From the NCBI RefSeq assembly GCF_943914565.1, contig NZ_CALUCN010000005.1:62001-126000 (forward strand): 64,000 nt of DNA, written 5' to 3'. The notes beneath the pieces were generated by a model. That model saw only the letters and a program-made list of their open reading frames with translations. It was not told the origin of the DNA and made no database searches. How positions within the stretch are numbered: the stretch's first letter is position 1; each line of letters starts with the position of its first letter. This DNA comes from an uncultured Tessaracoccus sp. GTDB taxonomy: Bacteria; Actinomycetota; Actinomycetes; Propionibacteriales; Propionibacteriaceae. Positions 51,844 to 63,000 of this stretch are shown here, in pieces. The position numbers and the translations under genes were made by a program.

Positions 51844-52935
51844 TCAGTAGTAGACCATCTGCATCGCGGCGCGCACCTCGTCGAGGGTCTGCTGCGCGAT
51901 CGCGCGGGCACGCTCGTTGCCGTCGCGGAGCACCTGCTCGAGGTGGCCGCGGTCCTGCTGCAGCTCGGTGCGGCGCGCGCGGATCGGCGCGAGGTACTCG
52001 TTGAGGGCCTCGGTGACGAGCTTCTTCAGGCCGCCACCGCCGGCGTCGCCCAGCTCGTCGGCGATCTCGACGGGGTCCCGGTACAGCGCGAGCGCCGCGA
52101 TGTTCACGAGGTTCGACACCTCCGGGCGGTGCTCGGGGTCGTAGGTGATGTGCCGGTCGGCGTCGGTCACCGCACGCTTGATGAGCTTGGCGGTCTCGTC
52201 GGCGGTGTAGCCGATCTCGATCGTGTTGCCGCGCGACTTGCTCATCTTCTGCCCGTCGAGGCCGAGCACGGTGCCGGACTGGCTGAGCAGTGCCTCGGGC
52301 TGCGGGAACACGGGACGCTCGGCGTCGGCGCGCCCGTATCGTTCGTCGAAGCGACGCGCGATCACGCGCGCCTGCTCGAGGTGCGGCAGCTGGTCCTTGC
52401 CGACGGGGACCAGGTTGGCCTTGCAGAACAGGATGTCCGCCGCCTGGTGCACCGGGTAGGTGAGCAGCAGCCCGGACATCGGGCGCCCGTCGGTGGCCTC
52501 GAGCTCACTCTTCACCGTCGGGTTGCGACGCAACTCCGCGTCGGTGGCGAGCGAGAGGAACGGCAGCATCAGCTGGTTGAGCTCCGGCAGCGCCGAGTGC
52601 GTGAAGATCGTGACCTGCTCGGGGTCGAGGCCGAGGGCCAGGTAGTCGGTGAGCAGCGAGTAGACGCGGTCGCGGATCGGGCCGACGCCGTCGCGGTCCG
52701 TGATGACCTGGTAGTCAGCGATGAGCACCATGGTCTCGACACCCTGCGACGCGAGCCGCACGCGGTTCTCCAGCGAGCCGAACAGGTGCCCGATGTGGAG
52801 GTTGCCCGTCGGGCGGTCACCGGTGAGGATGCGGAACTGGCCCGGGTCCTTGGCGATCGCCTCCTCGATCTCGTGGCTGCGCCGGGTGGAGCGCGCCAGG
52901 GACGCGTCGGGGTCGAAGTGGGTGTCTGCGGTCAT
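51844..52935 (-). CDS. trpS: Tryptophanyl-tRNA synthetase
   Basis: 363-residue class I synthetase. TGDRPTGNLHIGHLFG includes the HIGH motif, and GQKMSKSRGN the KMSKS loop. The sequence VLIADYQVITDRD is typical of the actinobacterial TrpRS group. Start at ATG 52935 is supported by a TACGCT box 7 nt upstream. The frame remains open upstream into the PHP gene but that part is a shadow. Ends 23 bp from the convergent helicase gene. Confidence 0.95.
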   Translation of the reverse strand: MTADTHFDPDASLARSTRRSHEIEEAIAKDPGQFRILTGDRPTGNLHIGHLFGSLENRVRLASQGVETMVLIADYQVITDRDGVGPIRDRVYSLLTDYLALGLDPEQVTIFTHSALPELNQLMLPFLSLATDAELRRNPTVKSELEATDGRPMSGLLLTYPVHQAADILFCKANLVPVGKDQLPHLEQARVIARRFDERYGRADAERPVFPQPEALLSQSGTVLGLDGQKMSKSRGNTIEIGYTADETAKLIKRAVTDADRHITYDPEHRPEVSNLVNIAALALYRDPVEIADELGDAGGGGLKKLVTEALNEYLAPIRARRTELQQDRGHLEQVLRDGNERARAIAQQTLDEVRAAMQMVYY

Positions 52936-52942
52936 GCGCCCC

Positions 52943-52948
52943 AGCGTA
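52943..52948 (-). promoter_or_regulatory. -10 box TACGCT of trpS (leaderless)
   Basis: TACGCT with 7 nt to the trpS ATG, no ribosome site; the same hexamer and spacing as for the SDR gene. Confidence 0.6.
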
Positions 52949-52987
52949 GCCGGTTCCGCGCCTCCCCCGCTCCCCGGGCGCGACGCC

Positions 52988-53839
52988 TCAGACGACGCCG
53001 CCACGACGGCGGATGCGGGAGACGAGCTCGTTGAAGGCCTGCACGCGGGTGAGGTTGCAGCCGAGCTCGTGGTTGACCTTGCCGAGACCGTGGTAGTCCG
53101 ACGAGCCGGTGCGGATGAGCCCCAGCCGGGCACCCATCTCGAACAGCAGCTCGCGCGTGTGCGGGTCGTGGTCCTGGTGCTCGACCTCGATGCCCTCGAG
53201 CTGGTGTTCGCGGATGAGCCGCTCGAGCACCTCCGCGGTGAGGACGCCGCGGGAGTCGCGGGCCCAGGGGTGCGCGATGATCGCCACGCCGCGGGCGCCG
53301 TGGATGAGGTCGATCGCCTCCTCGAGCTGGCACGCGTAGCGCTCGGCGTAGCCCGGCTGCCCGACACCGATCCAGCTGTGGAAGGCGGCGGTGCGGTCGG
53401 GCACGACGCCCTTGCGCACGAGGATGTCCGCGACGTGGGGGCGGCCCACCGCGGACGCGTCGCCCGCGTACTCGTAGACCTCGTCGATCGTGATGTCGAT
53501 GCCGTGCTCCTGCAGCTGCTCGATCATCCGCGGCAGCCGCTCGGTGCGCCCGGCCCGGATACGCGCCAGCTCGGCCTTGAGGTCGGCGTTGCGCGGGTCA
53601 CAGCCGTATCCCAGGAGGTGCACGGACTTGCCGTCGTACTTCGTGGACATCTCGAGCCCGTTCAGCACCTTGAGCCCGGAGCGCTTGCCCGCTTCCTGCG
53701 CCTCCGCGACGCCGGCGAAGGAGTCGTGGTCCGTCAGGGCGATGACGTCGAGCCCTGCGGCGATGGCCTTGTGCACGAGCGTCGTCGGCGTGTCCGTGCC
53801 ATCGGAGACGTTGGAGTGGGTGTGCAAGTCGATCCGCAT
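52988..53839 (-). CDS. PHP-domain phosphoesterase (TrpH/RNase AM-like)
   Basis: 283-residue PHP protein. Metal-binding motifs: MRIDLHTHSNVSDG, ALTDHDSFAG, LNGLEMST, VAIIAHPWARDS, and the C-terminal SSDYHG. An inserted helical region (about 95-165) matches the TrpH/RNase AM branch, which has 5'-nucleotidase or 5'-3' exoribonuclease activity on short RNAs in other bacteria. ATG 53839 is favoured by the TAGCAT box 6 nt upstream over a GTG two codons earlier. Confidence 0.9.
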   Translation of the reverse strand: MRIDLHTHSNVSDGTDTPTTLVHKAIAAGLDVIALTDHDSFAGVAEAQEAGKRSGLKVLNGLEMSTKYDGKSVHLLGYGCDPRNADLKAELARIRAGRTERLPRMIEQLQEHGIDITIDEVYEYAGDASAVGRPHVADILVRKGVVPDRTAAFHSWIGVGQPGYAERYACQLEEAIDLIHGARGVAIIAHPWARDSRGVLTAEVLERLIREHQLEGIEVEHQDHDPHTRELLFEMGARLGLIRTGSSDYHGLGKVNHELGCNLTRVQAFNELVSRIRRRGGVV

Positions 53840-53845
53840 GCCCAC

Positions 53846-53851
53846 ATGCTA
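53846..53851 (-). promoter_or_regulatory. -10 box TAGCAT of the PHP gene (leaderless)
   Basis: TAGCAT with 6 nt to ATG 53839. Divergent from the DUF2505 promoter 64 bp away. Confidence 0.55.
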
Positions 53852-53914
53852 GTGCCCGACGAGGGGAAATGCTGGCCGCGCCGATTGTTGGACCGACGCC
53901 TCAGCCCCGCCCCC

Positions 53915-53920
53915 TACACT
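53915..53920 (+). promoter_or_regulatory. -10 box TACACT of the DUF2505 gene (leaderless)
   Basis: TACACT with 7 nt to ATG 53928, no ribosome site. Confidence 0.6.
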
Positions 53921-53927
53921 GGACGGC

Positions 53928-54398
53928 ATGCAGTTGGCCTTCCAGCACACCTACCCCGCCGGTCCCGACGCGGTCGCCGAGCTCCTGCGCGACGAGGCGT
54001 TCCTCGCCGACGTCGCCCAGCATGCCGGGGCGCTCAGCCACTCCAGCCGCATCGAGGGCGACACGACGCACCTCGCGATGGAGATCCCCGCACCCGACGA
54101 CGTGCAGAAGTTCGTGGGACGCAGCGTGAACCTGCAGCTCACGATGCGCTTCGACGCCGCCACGGCCGACGGGTCGCGGCCGGGCCACGTCACCGTCGAG
54201 GTGCCCGGGATGCCCGTCGACGCCTCGGCCCGGGCTCGGCTCACGCCGCAGGGCGACCACACCGTCGGAGACTATGACGGCGAGCTGAAGGTCCGCATCC
54301 CGCTCGTGGGCAAGAAGGTGGAGGCGAAGGTCGAGCCGTTCGTCGTCGCGGCCTTCGCGGGCATGGAGGAGCGGGCGCGCGTCTGGCTCACCCGCTAG
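53928..54398 (+). CDS. DUF2505 family protein
   Basis: 156-residue START-like/SRPBCC-type protein common in actinobacteria: FQHTYPAGPDAVAELLRDEAFLADVA at the start, a beta-sheet core, and GELKVRIPLVGKKVEAKVEP leading to a final helix, all typical of DUF2505. Probably binds a hydrophobic ligand; no known function. Converges on the DUF6912 gene with 2 bp between stops. Confidence 0.85.
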   Translation: MQLAFQHTYPAGPDAVAELLRDEAFLADVAQHAGALSHSSRIEGDTTHLAMEIPAPDDVQKFVGRSVNLQLTMRFDAATADGSRPGHVTVEVPGMPVDASARARLTPQGDHTVGDYDGELKVRIPLVGKKVEAKVEPFVVAAFAGMEERARVWLTR

Positions 54399-54400
54399 GT

Positions 54401-54871
54401 TCAGCCGTCGGCGTGCTGCCGGCGGTACTCCGAGACGTCGTTCCACAGCAGGTCGTGCTCGGCGAGCAGTTCCTGAACCTCGGGCATGTCCCAGGCCTCG
54501 TCGATGCTCGCGCCCTTGCGCACCATCGGCGTCCGGACACCCGGCGCGTCCACGAACCACGCCGTCATCGCCGTGTGCGGGCAGCGGGTGAGCAGGCACT
54601 CGCCGTTCAGGGAGTCCTCGCCGGGCTCCACGAGCGTCGGGTCCACCTCGGCCACCACGACGCAGCGCTCGCCGTACTCGGTGAGGCCGGCGATCGACGC
54701 GAGCACCAGCGCGGCGCTCTCGGCCTCCTCGGCCATGTCCGCGGTGTAGTCCAGCTCCCGCAGGAGATCCGGGGTCACGGTGTAGGCGCGGCGGTGCTCG
54801 ACGGGGATCCGCCCGGTGAGGACGTCGAGCTCCTCCGACGAGATGGGGATGAACACGAGCTGTCTGGTCAC
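54401..54871 (-). CDS. DUF6912 family protein
   Basis: 156-residue actinobacterial protein beginning VTRQLVFIPISSEELDVLTG with later ERCVVVAEVDPTLVEP. Cys residues at GECLLTRCPHTAMT. Function unknown. GTG 54871 is set by a TAGGCT box 7 nt upstream; the frame continues farther upstream without homology. Confidence 0.8.
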   Translation of the reverse strand: MTRQLVFIPISSEELDVLTGRIPVEHRRAYTVTPDLLRELDYTADMAEEAESAALVLASIAGLTEYGERCVVVAEVDPTLVEPGEDSLNGECLLTRCPHTAMTAWFVDAPGVRTPMVRKGASIDEAWDMPEVQELLAEHDLLWNDVSEYRRQHADG

Positions 54872-54878
54872 GGCACCA

Positions 54879-54884
54879 AGCCTA
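54879..54884 (-). promoter_or_regulatory. -10 box TAGGCT of the DUF6912 gene (leaderless)
   Basis: TAGGCT with 7 nt to GTG 54871, no ribosome site. Confidence 0.55.
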
Positions 54885-54980
54885 GTGGACCGGCCTCGCC
54901 CGGGCGCGGCCCGTCGTCGATGGGTGTTTTCCGGCGGGATTGGATAGGTTTGGGGCGCTGACGAAGGGAGTCCCGAAACC

Positions 54981-55313
54981 GTGTTGCGCCGATCGTTCCT
55001 CGCCGCGCTGGCGGCGTCGCTGGTGGTCGCCGGGTGCGGCTCACAGCAGGCCGAACCCGTCACCGTCGAGCTCGACGTGCCGAAGGGAGGCCTCAGTGAG
55101 ACCATCGAGCAGCCGGTGCCGCTCGGCGCCGAGGTGACGCTCGTGGTCACCACGGCCAACGACGACGGCATCCACGTCCACGGCTACGAGTTCGAGTTCG
55201 ACACGAAGGCCGGCGAGCCCGCGACGAAGGTGTTCACCGCCAACATGGCCGGCGCGTACGAGATCGAGAGCCATGACGCCAATCAGGTCTACATGAAGTT
55301 GGTCGTGCAGTGA
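54981..55313 (+). CDS. Cupredoxin-like lipoprotein
   Basis: 110-residue lipoprotein: basic start, hydrophobic core, lipobox VVAGC (Cys19). The rest is a small beta-sandwich with GIHVHGYEFEFD and FTANMAGAYEIESHDANQVYM. The spacing resembles a type I copper site, but the usual Cys-His is Ser-His, so a blue-copper centre is unlikely; histidines at HVHGYE and ESHD could still bind a metal. GTG start with SD AAGGGAG 10 nt upstream. Overlaps the following membrane protein gene by GTGA. Confidence 0.8.
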   Translation: MLRRSFLAALAASLVVAGCGSQQAEPVTVELDVPKGGLSETIEQPVPLGAEVTLVVTTANDDGIHVHGYEFEFDTKAGEPATKVFTANMAGAYEIESHDANQVYMKLVVQ

Positions 55314-56578
55314 CGCCGCTGCACGGGATCGCCTCCCGCTCCGACCTGCCCCTGCCGTTCGAGTCCGTCGTGGCGGGCGCCGCAGTGGTGCTGCTCGCCA
55401 CCTTCTACATCCTGTTCTTCGCGTGGAAGGAACACCGCTACGCCGACGACGACGGCACGCCCATGCCGCGCCTGACGAAGGTCGTCGACTCGGCACCGTT
55501 GCGCATCGCGATCCGCACGCTCGCGGGGCTGGTCTGGCTCGTCGCGGCGATCGCGCTCGTGTTCGGGCCCGACCGGATCGACAACCCCGTCGTCGGGTTC
55601 ATCTACGTCTGGCTGTGGGTGGGGCTCGTCGTGCTGTCCGTGTTCCTCGGACGCGCCTACCGGGCGACCAACCCGGTGCGCAGCCTGCTGGCGCCGTTCG
55701 GCGCGACGCGGGCCGAGGACGCCCCCCAGTCGCGCTGGCCGGCGGCGCTGGCGATGTTCGGCTTCCTGTACATGGAGCTGGTCCTGCCCGGCGGCGTCAC
55801 GCTGCCGGTGCTGCGCGGTGCCGCGGCGCTGTGGATCGCCTGGTGCCTCGTCGGGTACGTGGTGCGTCCCGGGTGGATCGAACGCGCCGACCCGTTCGAG
55901 GTGTACGCCTCGACGGTCGCGCCCCTGTCGCCGTGGCGGCGCAAGGACGGCGTGATCCAACGCATGAACCCGGTGCGCAACCTGGCCAGCTGGGCACCCC
56001 CGATCGGCACGTGGGTCGTCGCGGTGGTGCTGCTCGGTGGCACCGCGTTCGACGCGATGTCGAACACACCGTGGTGGCAGCGCATGACCCAGTCGTCGCC
56101 GGTGCCCGGATGGGTGCTCGGCACGGTCGGGCTCCCCGTCGTGATCGCGCTCGTGCTCGGGCTCTACGCGCTCGGCTGCCGGTTCCTCGACGAGGGCGAG
56201 GGCCTCGTCGCGACGATGAACCGCCTCTCCCCCGGGCTCGTGCCGCTCGTCGTCGGGTACTGCATCGCCCACTACGGCACTTACTTCTACCTCGAGGGTC
56301 AGCGCACGGGCATCCGGTTCAACGATCCCCTGGGCCGTGGCGACAACTGGTTCGGGTTCGCGGAGGCCGCGCCCAACGTCGACCTCTTCGCGTTCCCCGT
56401 CCTGGTGGCGTGGGTGCAGGTGCTGCTCATCGTCGGCGGCCACGTCCTCGGCGTCATCGTCACGCACGACGTGGCCCTGCGGCGCCCTGCCGGTCGGGTC
56501 ATGCGGCAGCAACTGCCGCTCCTGCTCGTGATGGTGTTCTTCACGATGGCCGGTCTGCTGCTGATGTTCGGCGCCTGA
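55310..56578 (+). CDS. Multi-pass membrane protein, fenitrothion hydrolase-like family
   Basis: 422-residue protein with about ten helices (VVAGAAVVLLATFYILFFAW first, LPLLLVMVFFTMAGLLLMFG last). The N-terminal HGIASRSDLPLP and the middle FGRAYRATNP-like and PLSPWRRKDG segments match a membrane family often annotated as fenitrothion hydrolase in actinobacteria; that name comes from one Burkholderia enzyme and says little here. Constant pairing with a cupredoxin-like lipoprotein suggests a redox or metal-related membrane system. GTG start, GTGA overlap. Confidence 0.75.
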   Translation: MTPLHGIASRSDLPLPFESVVAGAAVVLLATFYILFFAWKEHRYADDDGTPMPRLTKVVDSAPLRIAIRTLAGLVWLVAAIALVFGPDRIDNPVVGFIYVWLWVGLVVLSVFLGRAYRATNPVRSLLAPFGATRAEDAPQSRWPAALAMFGFLYMELVLPGGVTLPVLRGAAALWIAWCLVGYVVRPGWIERADPFEVYASTVAPLSPWRRKDGVIQRMNPVRNLASWAPPIGTWVVAVVLLGGTAFDAMSNTPWWQRMTQSSPVPGWVLGTVGLPVVIALVLGLYALGCRFLDEGEGLVATMNRLSPGLVPLVVGYCIAHYGTYFYLEGQRTGIRFNDPLGRGDNWFGFAEAAPNVDLFAFPVLVAWVQVLLIVGGHVLGVIVTHDVALRRPAGRVMRQQLPLLLVMVFFTMAGLLLMFGA

Positions 56579-56649
56579 GGCCTGGCCGCTCCCGGAAATG
56601 GTGTTGTCCGACGGGTCGTAGTACCTTCCGCAGGGGTGTCCGCGCCACC

Positions 56650-56655
56650 TAGCGT
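56650..56655 (+). promoter_or_regulatory. -10 box TAGCGT of the DUF6459 gene (leaderless)
   Basis: TAGCGT with 7 nt to ATG 56663; no ribosome site. Confidence 0.55.
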
Positions 56656-56662
56656 GGTGGCC

Positions 56663-57007
56663 ATGCTCACTCCCGCCGGCCCGCTGGCCGCCACCCCGAC
56701 TCCGCGGCCCCCTCGCGCCGCCCTGCTGCTCGCCAAGGCCATCCTCGAGGCCATGGCCGGCCGACGCCCGCTGCACCACCTGCGCACGGTGCTCTCCCCC
56801 ATCGCCTTCCACCACCTCGCCCGCGCCAGGGAGTCGGGTCACTTCGCCCGGACCCGCATCGGGAGCTGGCGCTGGCAGATGCCGACCTCGTCGGCGGCAG
56901 AGATCTCGATCCGCATCTCGCTCACGACGAGGTGGCTCGTCTGCGTCGTACGGCTCGACCACGAGGCCGGCTGGTCGTGCTCGGACTTCCGCGTGCTGGG
57001 GATCTGA
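56663..57007 (+). CDS. DUF6459-like protein (Rv3235-type)
   Basis: 114-residue protein: proline-rich N-terminus, then AKAILEAMAGRRPLHHLRTVLSPIAFHHL and a C-terminal beta region SIRISLTTRWLVCVVRLDHEAG. Actinobacterial proteins of this type lie beside secA and have no known function. ATG 56663 is supported by the box 7 nt upstream. Confidence 0.78.
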   Translation: MLTPAGPLAATPTPRPPRAALLLAKAILEAMAGRRPLHHLRTVLSPIAFHHLARARESGHFARTRIGSWRWQMPTSSAAEISIRISLTTRWLVCVVRLDHEAGWSCSDFRVLGI

Positions 57008-57033
57008 GTCGGGCGCCGACGGCGGCGCCCGAC
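57008..57033. terminator. Bidirectional terminator between DUF6459 gene and secA
   Basis: GTCGGGCGCC and its exact complement with a 6-nt loop (GACGGC), immediately after the DUF6459 stop and 10 bp from the secA stop. Convergent genes, no T-run. Confidence 0.7.
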
Positions 57034-57043
57034 CGGGCAGGGC

Positions 57044-59785
<2,742 letters not shown>

Positions 59786-59854
59786 GTCACGTGTCCTTCG
59801 ATTGCAGTACGAATGCCTTGGCCATCCTAGCGCCCGAAATCCGCGATGCAGACG

Positions 59855-59892
59855 CCGCGGGCGGCCGGGTCCTGCGACCCGACCGCCCGCGG
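59855..59892 (-). terminator. Terminator between hpf and secA
   Basis: 17-bp stem (CCGCGGGCGGCCGGGTC paired with 59876-59892, one mismatch) with a 4-nt loop, 12 bp after the hpf stop. It should end the hpf transcript and leave secA to its own promoter. Confidence 0.75.
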
Positions 59893-59903
59893 TACCGCTC
59901 CGG

Positions 59904-60509
59904 TCAGTGTTCGACGTCCAGGTGGATCACGCCGTAGTTGTAGGCCTTGCGGCGGTAGACCACCGACGGCCGTCCGGTCTCCTTGTCCTCGTAGAGGAAG
60001 AAGTCGTGGCCCACCAGCTCCATCTCGTCCAGCGCCTGCGCCAGCGTGAGCGGCACCGCACGGAACTCCTTCTCACGCACGACGAGGGGGCCGTCGCCGG
60101 TGACGACGAGCCCGGCCACCTCCTCGGCGGGCACGCGGTCGTCGTCCGGGGCGTCGTCGATCGGCGGCACGGGCGCGACGTCGCCGAGCGCGGAACGCAG
60201 CCCCTTGTGGGTCTTGCGCCGGTCGGCCGCCTTGCGCAGCTGGGTCTTCAGCCGGTCGAGCGCTGACTCGAACGCGAGCATCTTGTCGGACGAGCGTCCC
60301 TCGGCACGGATCACGGGTCCCTTGCTTCGCAGCGTGATCTGCACCTTGACGGCGTCCTCCGGATCCTTCGTGGCCTCACGACAGTGGAACTCGACCTCGG
60401 AGCGGATCACGCGGTCCCGCAGCCGTTCGACGGTGGAGAGTCGCTCGGCGATGGTCTCCTTCATCTCGGGGTTCAGGGTGCAGTGCCGCCCGGTGACGAC
60501 GATGTCCAT
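59904..60509 (-). CDS. hpf: Ribosome hibernation-promoting factor, long form
   Basis: 201-residue long HPF. The N-terminal S30AE domain (MDIVVTGRHCTLNPEMKETI, residues 1-100) binds the 30S decoding region; the C-terminal domain (VREKEFRAVPLTLAQALDEM, DFFLYEDKETGRPSVVYRRK) mediates 100S ribosome dimers. A strong SD AGGAGGAG precedes ATG 60509. The leader contains a 12-bp hairpin that may regulate it. Confidence 0.95.
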   Translation of the reverse strand: MDIVVTGRHCTLNPEMKETIAERLSTVERLRDRVIRSEVEFHCREATKDPEDAVKVQITLRSKGPVIRAEGRSSDKMLAFESALDRLKTQLRKAADRRKTHKGLRSALGDVAPVPPIDDAPDDDRVPAEEVAGLVVTGDGPLVVREKEFRAVPLTLAQALDEMELVGHDFFLYEDKETGRPSVVYRRKAYNYGVIHLDVEH

Positions 60510-60535
60510 GGCTCCTCCTAGGGGTGAAAGCACGA

Positions 60536-60576
60536 AACCGCAGGGCTCCAGGCGAGTGCCGAGAAGCTCTGCGGTT
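60536..60576 (-). promoter_or_regulatory. Hairpin in the hpf leader
   Basis: AACCGCAGGGCT and AGCTCTGCGGTT pair over 12 bp (one G-U), with an inner GGC/GCC mini-stem. A TTGACA hexamer lies just upstream at 60590-60585 without a good -10. It could be a comF terminator, an attenuator or a regulator site for hpf. Confidence 0.4.
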
Positions 60577-60628
60577 GTTCCATGTGTCAACGTTACCGCC
60601 TCGTGACAAGTCGTGCGTGGATTGCGCG

Positions 60629-61264
60629 TCAGGACCTGCCGGGTCCGTCGTCGGCATCAGCGATCGTGGCCGCGCCGAGCACGGGGACGCCCGCGGCCCT
60701 GAGCGCGCGGCACGCCTCGGTGAGCGACGACCCCGTCGTCACCACGTCGTCGACGAGCACCGCGACGCCGGGGACGCGTCCGGCCCGCATCGCGCCCAGC
60801 ATGTTCCGGGCCCGCGAGCGGGCGCCGAGCCGTTGCTGGTCCTGTCCGCGGCCCCGGCGCCGGAGGCCCCGGACCGCGCGCAGGCCGAGCCGGCGGCCGG
60901 CGAGCCCCGCGAGACGCATGCCGTGGTCGAATCCGCGAGCACGCACTGCGGACGGCCGCGAGGGCACGGGGACCAGGACCGCGTCGGGTGGAGGCCCGAG
61001 GGCACGCAGCGCCTCGGAGAGGCGGTCGGCGAGCACGCGCTCGAGGTGCAGTGCGCCGTCGTCCTTGTACCTGGGGATCGCGGTGGCGAGCAGCGGTCGG
61101 TACGGGTTCGCCGCGACGAGGGGCAGCCCCCGCACGCGGTCCACGGCGTGCGGCGGCACGGCGAGTGCCGCCGCACAGTCGGGGCAGAATCCCAGCCGGG
61201 GGCGGTCGCATCCTGGGCAGCGTGCGCCCAGGAGGAGGTCGGCCAGTGCGTCGATGATCCTCAC
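60629..61264 (-). CDS. ComF family phosphoribosyltransferase-like protein
   Basis: 211-residue ComF protein. N-terminal zinc-binding CPGCDRPRLGFCPDC, then a PRTase domain with VLVPVPSRPSAVRARGFDH and the PRPP loop VLVDDVVTTGSSL. In naturally competent bacteria ComF helps DNA uptake; elsewhere its role is unclear. GTG 61264 chosen as the first start before the cysteine module; its ribosome site is weak. It follows lpqB by 47 bp on the same strand. Confidence 0.9.
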   Translation of the reverse strand: MRIIDALADLLLGARCPGCDRPRLGFCPDCAAALAVPPHAVDRVRGLPLVAANPYRPLLATAIPRYKDDGALHLERVLADRLSEALRALGPPPDAVLVPVPSRPSAVRARGFDHGMRLAGLAGRRLGLRAVRGLRRRGRGQDQQRLGARSRARNMLGAMRAGRVPGVAVLVDDVVTTGSSLTEACRALRAAGVPVLGAATIADADDGPGRS

Positions 61265-61311
61265 ACCTGCAGGGTGGCAGCGAGCGACCGCCCACGTGCA
61301 CACTCCACAGG

Positions 61312-63000
61312 TCAGCCGGGGTAGTGCAGCGACGTGGCCGTGGCCTCGCCCCGGCTCCACCGGTTGGACGGCAGCGAACGCCACACCGACCCGTCGGCGC
61401 CGCGGACCGCGATCAGTCCGCCGCCGGGCCGGGGCAGCGCCGCGATCTCCAGCACCCGCGTGCCGATCGTGCCGAGCTCCTGCGACGTGGCCCCGTCCGC
61501 GCTCACGACGGCGAGCACCTGCTCCTCGGCGCCGTCGCCCACGACCACGAACGTCGACTCGGAGTTCCACCGCACGTCCCGGAACCGCCCGACGCGGTCC
61601 CCGTCCGCGCCGACGACCGGCAGCTCGGTCCAGTGCCGGAGCTGTCTCCCCGGTCCGACGGTGAGCCGGCCGAGCGACGTCACGTCGCCCCGGGCGGCGA
61701 GCACGACCGCCTGTCCCCCGGCGGGGTTCATCGCGACGTCCACGAGCGAGGTCCCCGCGGGCAGCTCGACCTCGTACCGGTCGACGCGCCCCTGCTGGTC
61801 GATCGCGACGAGCCGCGTGCGGCCCTGGGCGTCCTCACCCAGCACGTGGAAGCGGCCGAGGACCCACTGGCCGTCCCGCAGGCTGGTGAGCCCGGCGTCG
61901 ACGCTGCGCAGGGCCCCGTCCGGCGGACCGGTGCGCAGCGTCCGGCGGTCCTTGCCGATGAGTGCCATCTGGCTGCCGTCGAGCGTCATCGCGAGCTCGG
62001 CCGTCGGGGGCAGGTCGCCCTCCAGCGCGACGAACCGTCCGTTGTCGTCGAACCGTCCGGGGACGCCGTCGCGGACGGCGAAGAGCGTCTGCGACGTGGC
62101 CCGGGCCAGCACGGAGTACTGCTGCTGGGTCGCGAGCTCGAGCACGCCGTCGGCGCTCTGGCCGGGCAGCTCGAACGGCCAGCCGCCGCTCGTCACCCGC
62201 AGCCCGCTCACGCGGGGAATGGCGCTCAGGGACCACAGGAGTTGCGCGCCGAGCCGCCGTCGGCCCTCGGTGGGCATGCTCGTGTCGAGGCCACGCAGGT
62301 CGACCGTCACCACCCCGTCGTCCGAGAGGGTCGCGCCGTCGGGCCCGAGCGTGGCGCGGTGGGGCATCGCGTTGGCCACGACGCCCTTGAGGTGCGGGGA
62401 GGGTCCGTCGAGCAGGGCCGTCACCACACGCGCCGGCGTCACCTCGGCCTCCGGGACCGTCAGCACGTCCGGGACGAGGTGGCCGTCGGCGGGGTCCGTG
62501 AACCACATCGTGAGCTGGGAGTACACCCGCTCGAACAGGTATCGGGAGACGAGCACGCCGTCGGGCGGGTTGGCGACACGCCACTGCCCGTCCACCTGGG
62601 TGAGTCCGAAGTCGTGCCGGAGCGAGGTGCCGTCGGGGGTGAAGCGCCCGTCGGCGCCGACGTCGCCGACGCGCACCCCGCGCACGCTGAATGCCCCGCC
62701 GTCCTCCACGACGGAGCCTGCGTAGACGGTGGTTCCCGATGCGGGGTCCCACCGCTCCGCGGCCTCTGGGGTGAGGTAGCTGCGCGCGATCCGGTGGTTG
62801 GTGTCCGGGTGCGCCATCGCGAGCAGGAAGCCCTCGATGATCTGGGCCGGCGCGTCGCCACCGCGCGGGGGTTGCGGCGCCACCTCGATGCCGACGGGGG
62901 CCTCCGTCAGCGGGACCTCCTCGACCGGGCCGCTGGTGGGGATGCTCGTGCAGCCCGCGACGAGCAGCGCAGCGAACACGGCAAGGACTCGGCGTCTCAT
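61312..63000 (-). CDS. lpqB: Lipoprotein LpqB
   Basis: 562-residue lipoprotein: signal with lipobox LLVAGC (Cys17), a GerMN-like domain (about 200-310, including VTPARVVTALLDGPSP) and a C-terminal beta-propeller. In mycobacteria LpqB interacts with the sensor MtrB and tunes its activity. ATGA overlap with mtrB confirms the mtrAB-lpqB operon arrangement. Confidence 0.95.
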   Translation of the reverse strand: MRRRVLAVFAALLVAGCTSIPTSGPVEEVPLTEAPVGIEVAPQPPRGGDAPAQIIEGFLLAMAHPDTNHRIARSYLTPEAAERWDPASGTTVYAGSVVEDGGAFSVRGVRVGDVGADGRFTPDGTSLRHDFGLTQVDGQWRVANPPDGVLVSRYLFERVYSQLTMWFTDPADGHLVPDVLTVPEAEVTPARVVTALLDGPSPHLKGVVANAMPHRATLGPDGATLSDDGVVTVDLRGLDTSMPTEGRRRLGAQLLWSLSAIPRVSGLRVTSGGWPFELPGQSADGVLELATQQQYSVLARATSQTLFAVRDGVPGRFDDNGRFVALEGDLPPTAELAMTLDGSQMALIGKDRRTLRTGPPDGALRSVDAGLTSLRDGQWVLGRFHVLGEDAQGRTRLVAIDQQGRVDRYEVELPAGTSLVDVAMNPAGGQAVVLAARGDVTSLGRLTVGPGRQLRHWTELPVVGADGDRVGRFRDVRWNSESTFVVVGDGAEEQVLAVVSADGATSQELGTIGTRVLEIAALPRPGGGLIAVRGADGSVWRSLPSNRWSRGEATATSLHYPG

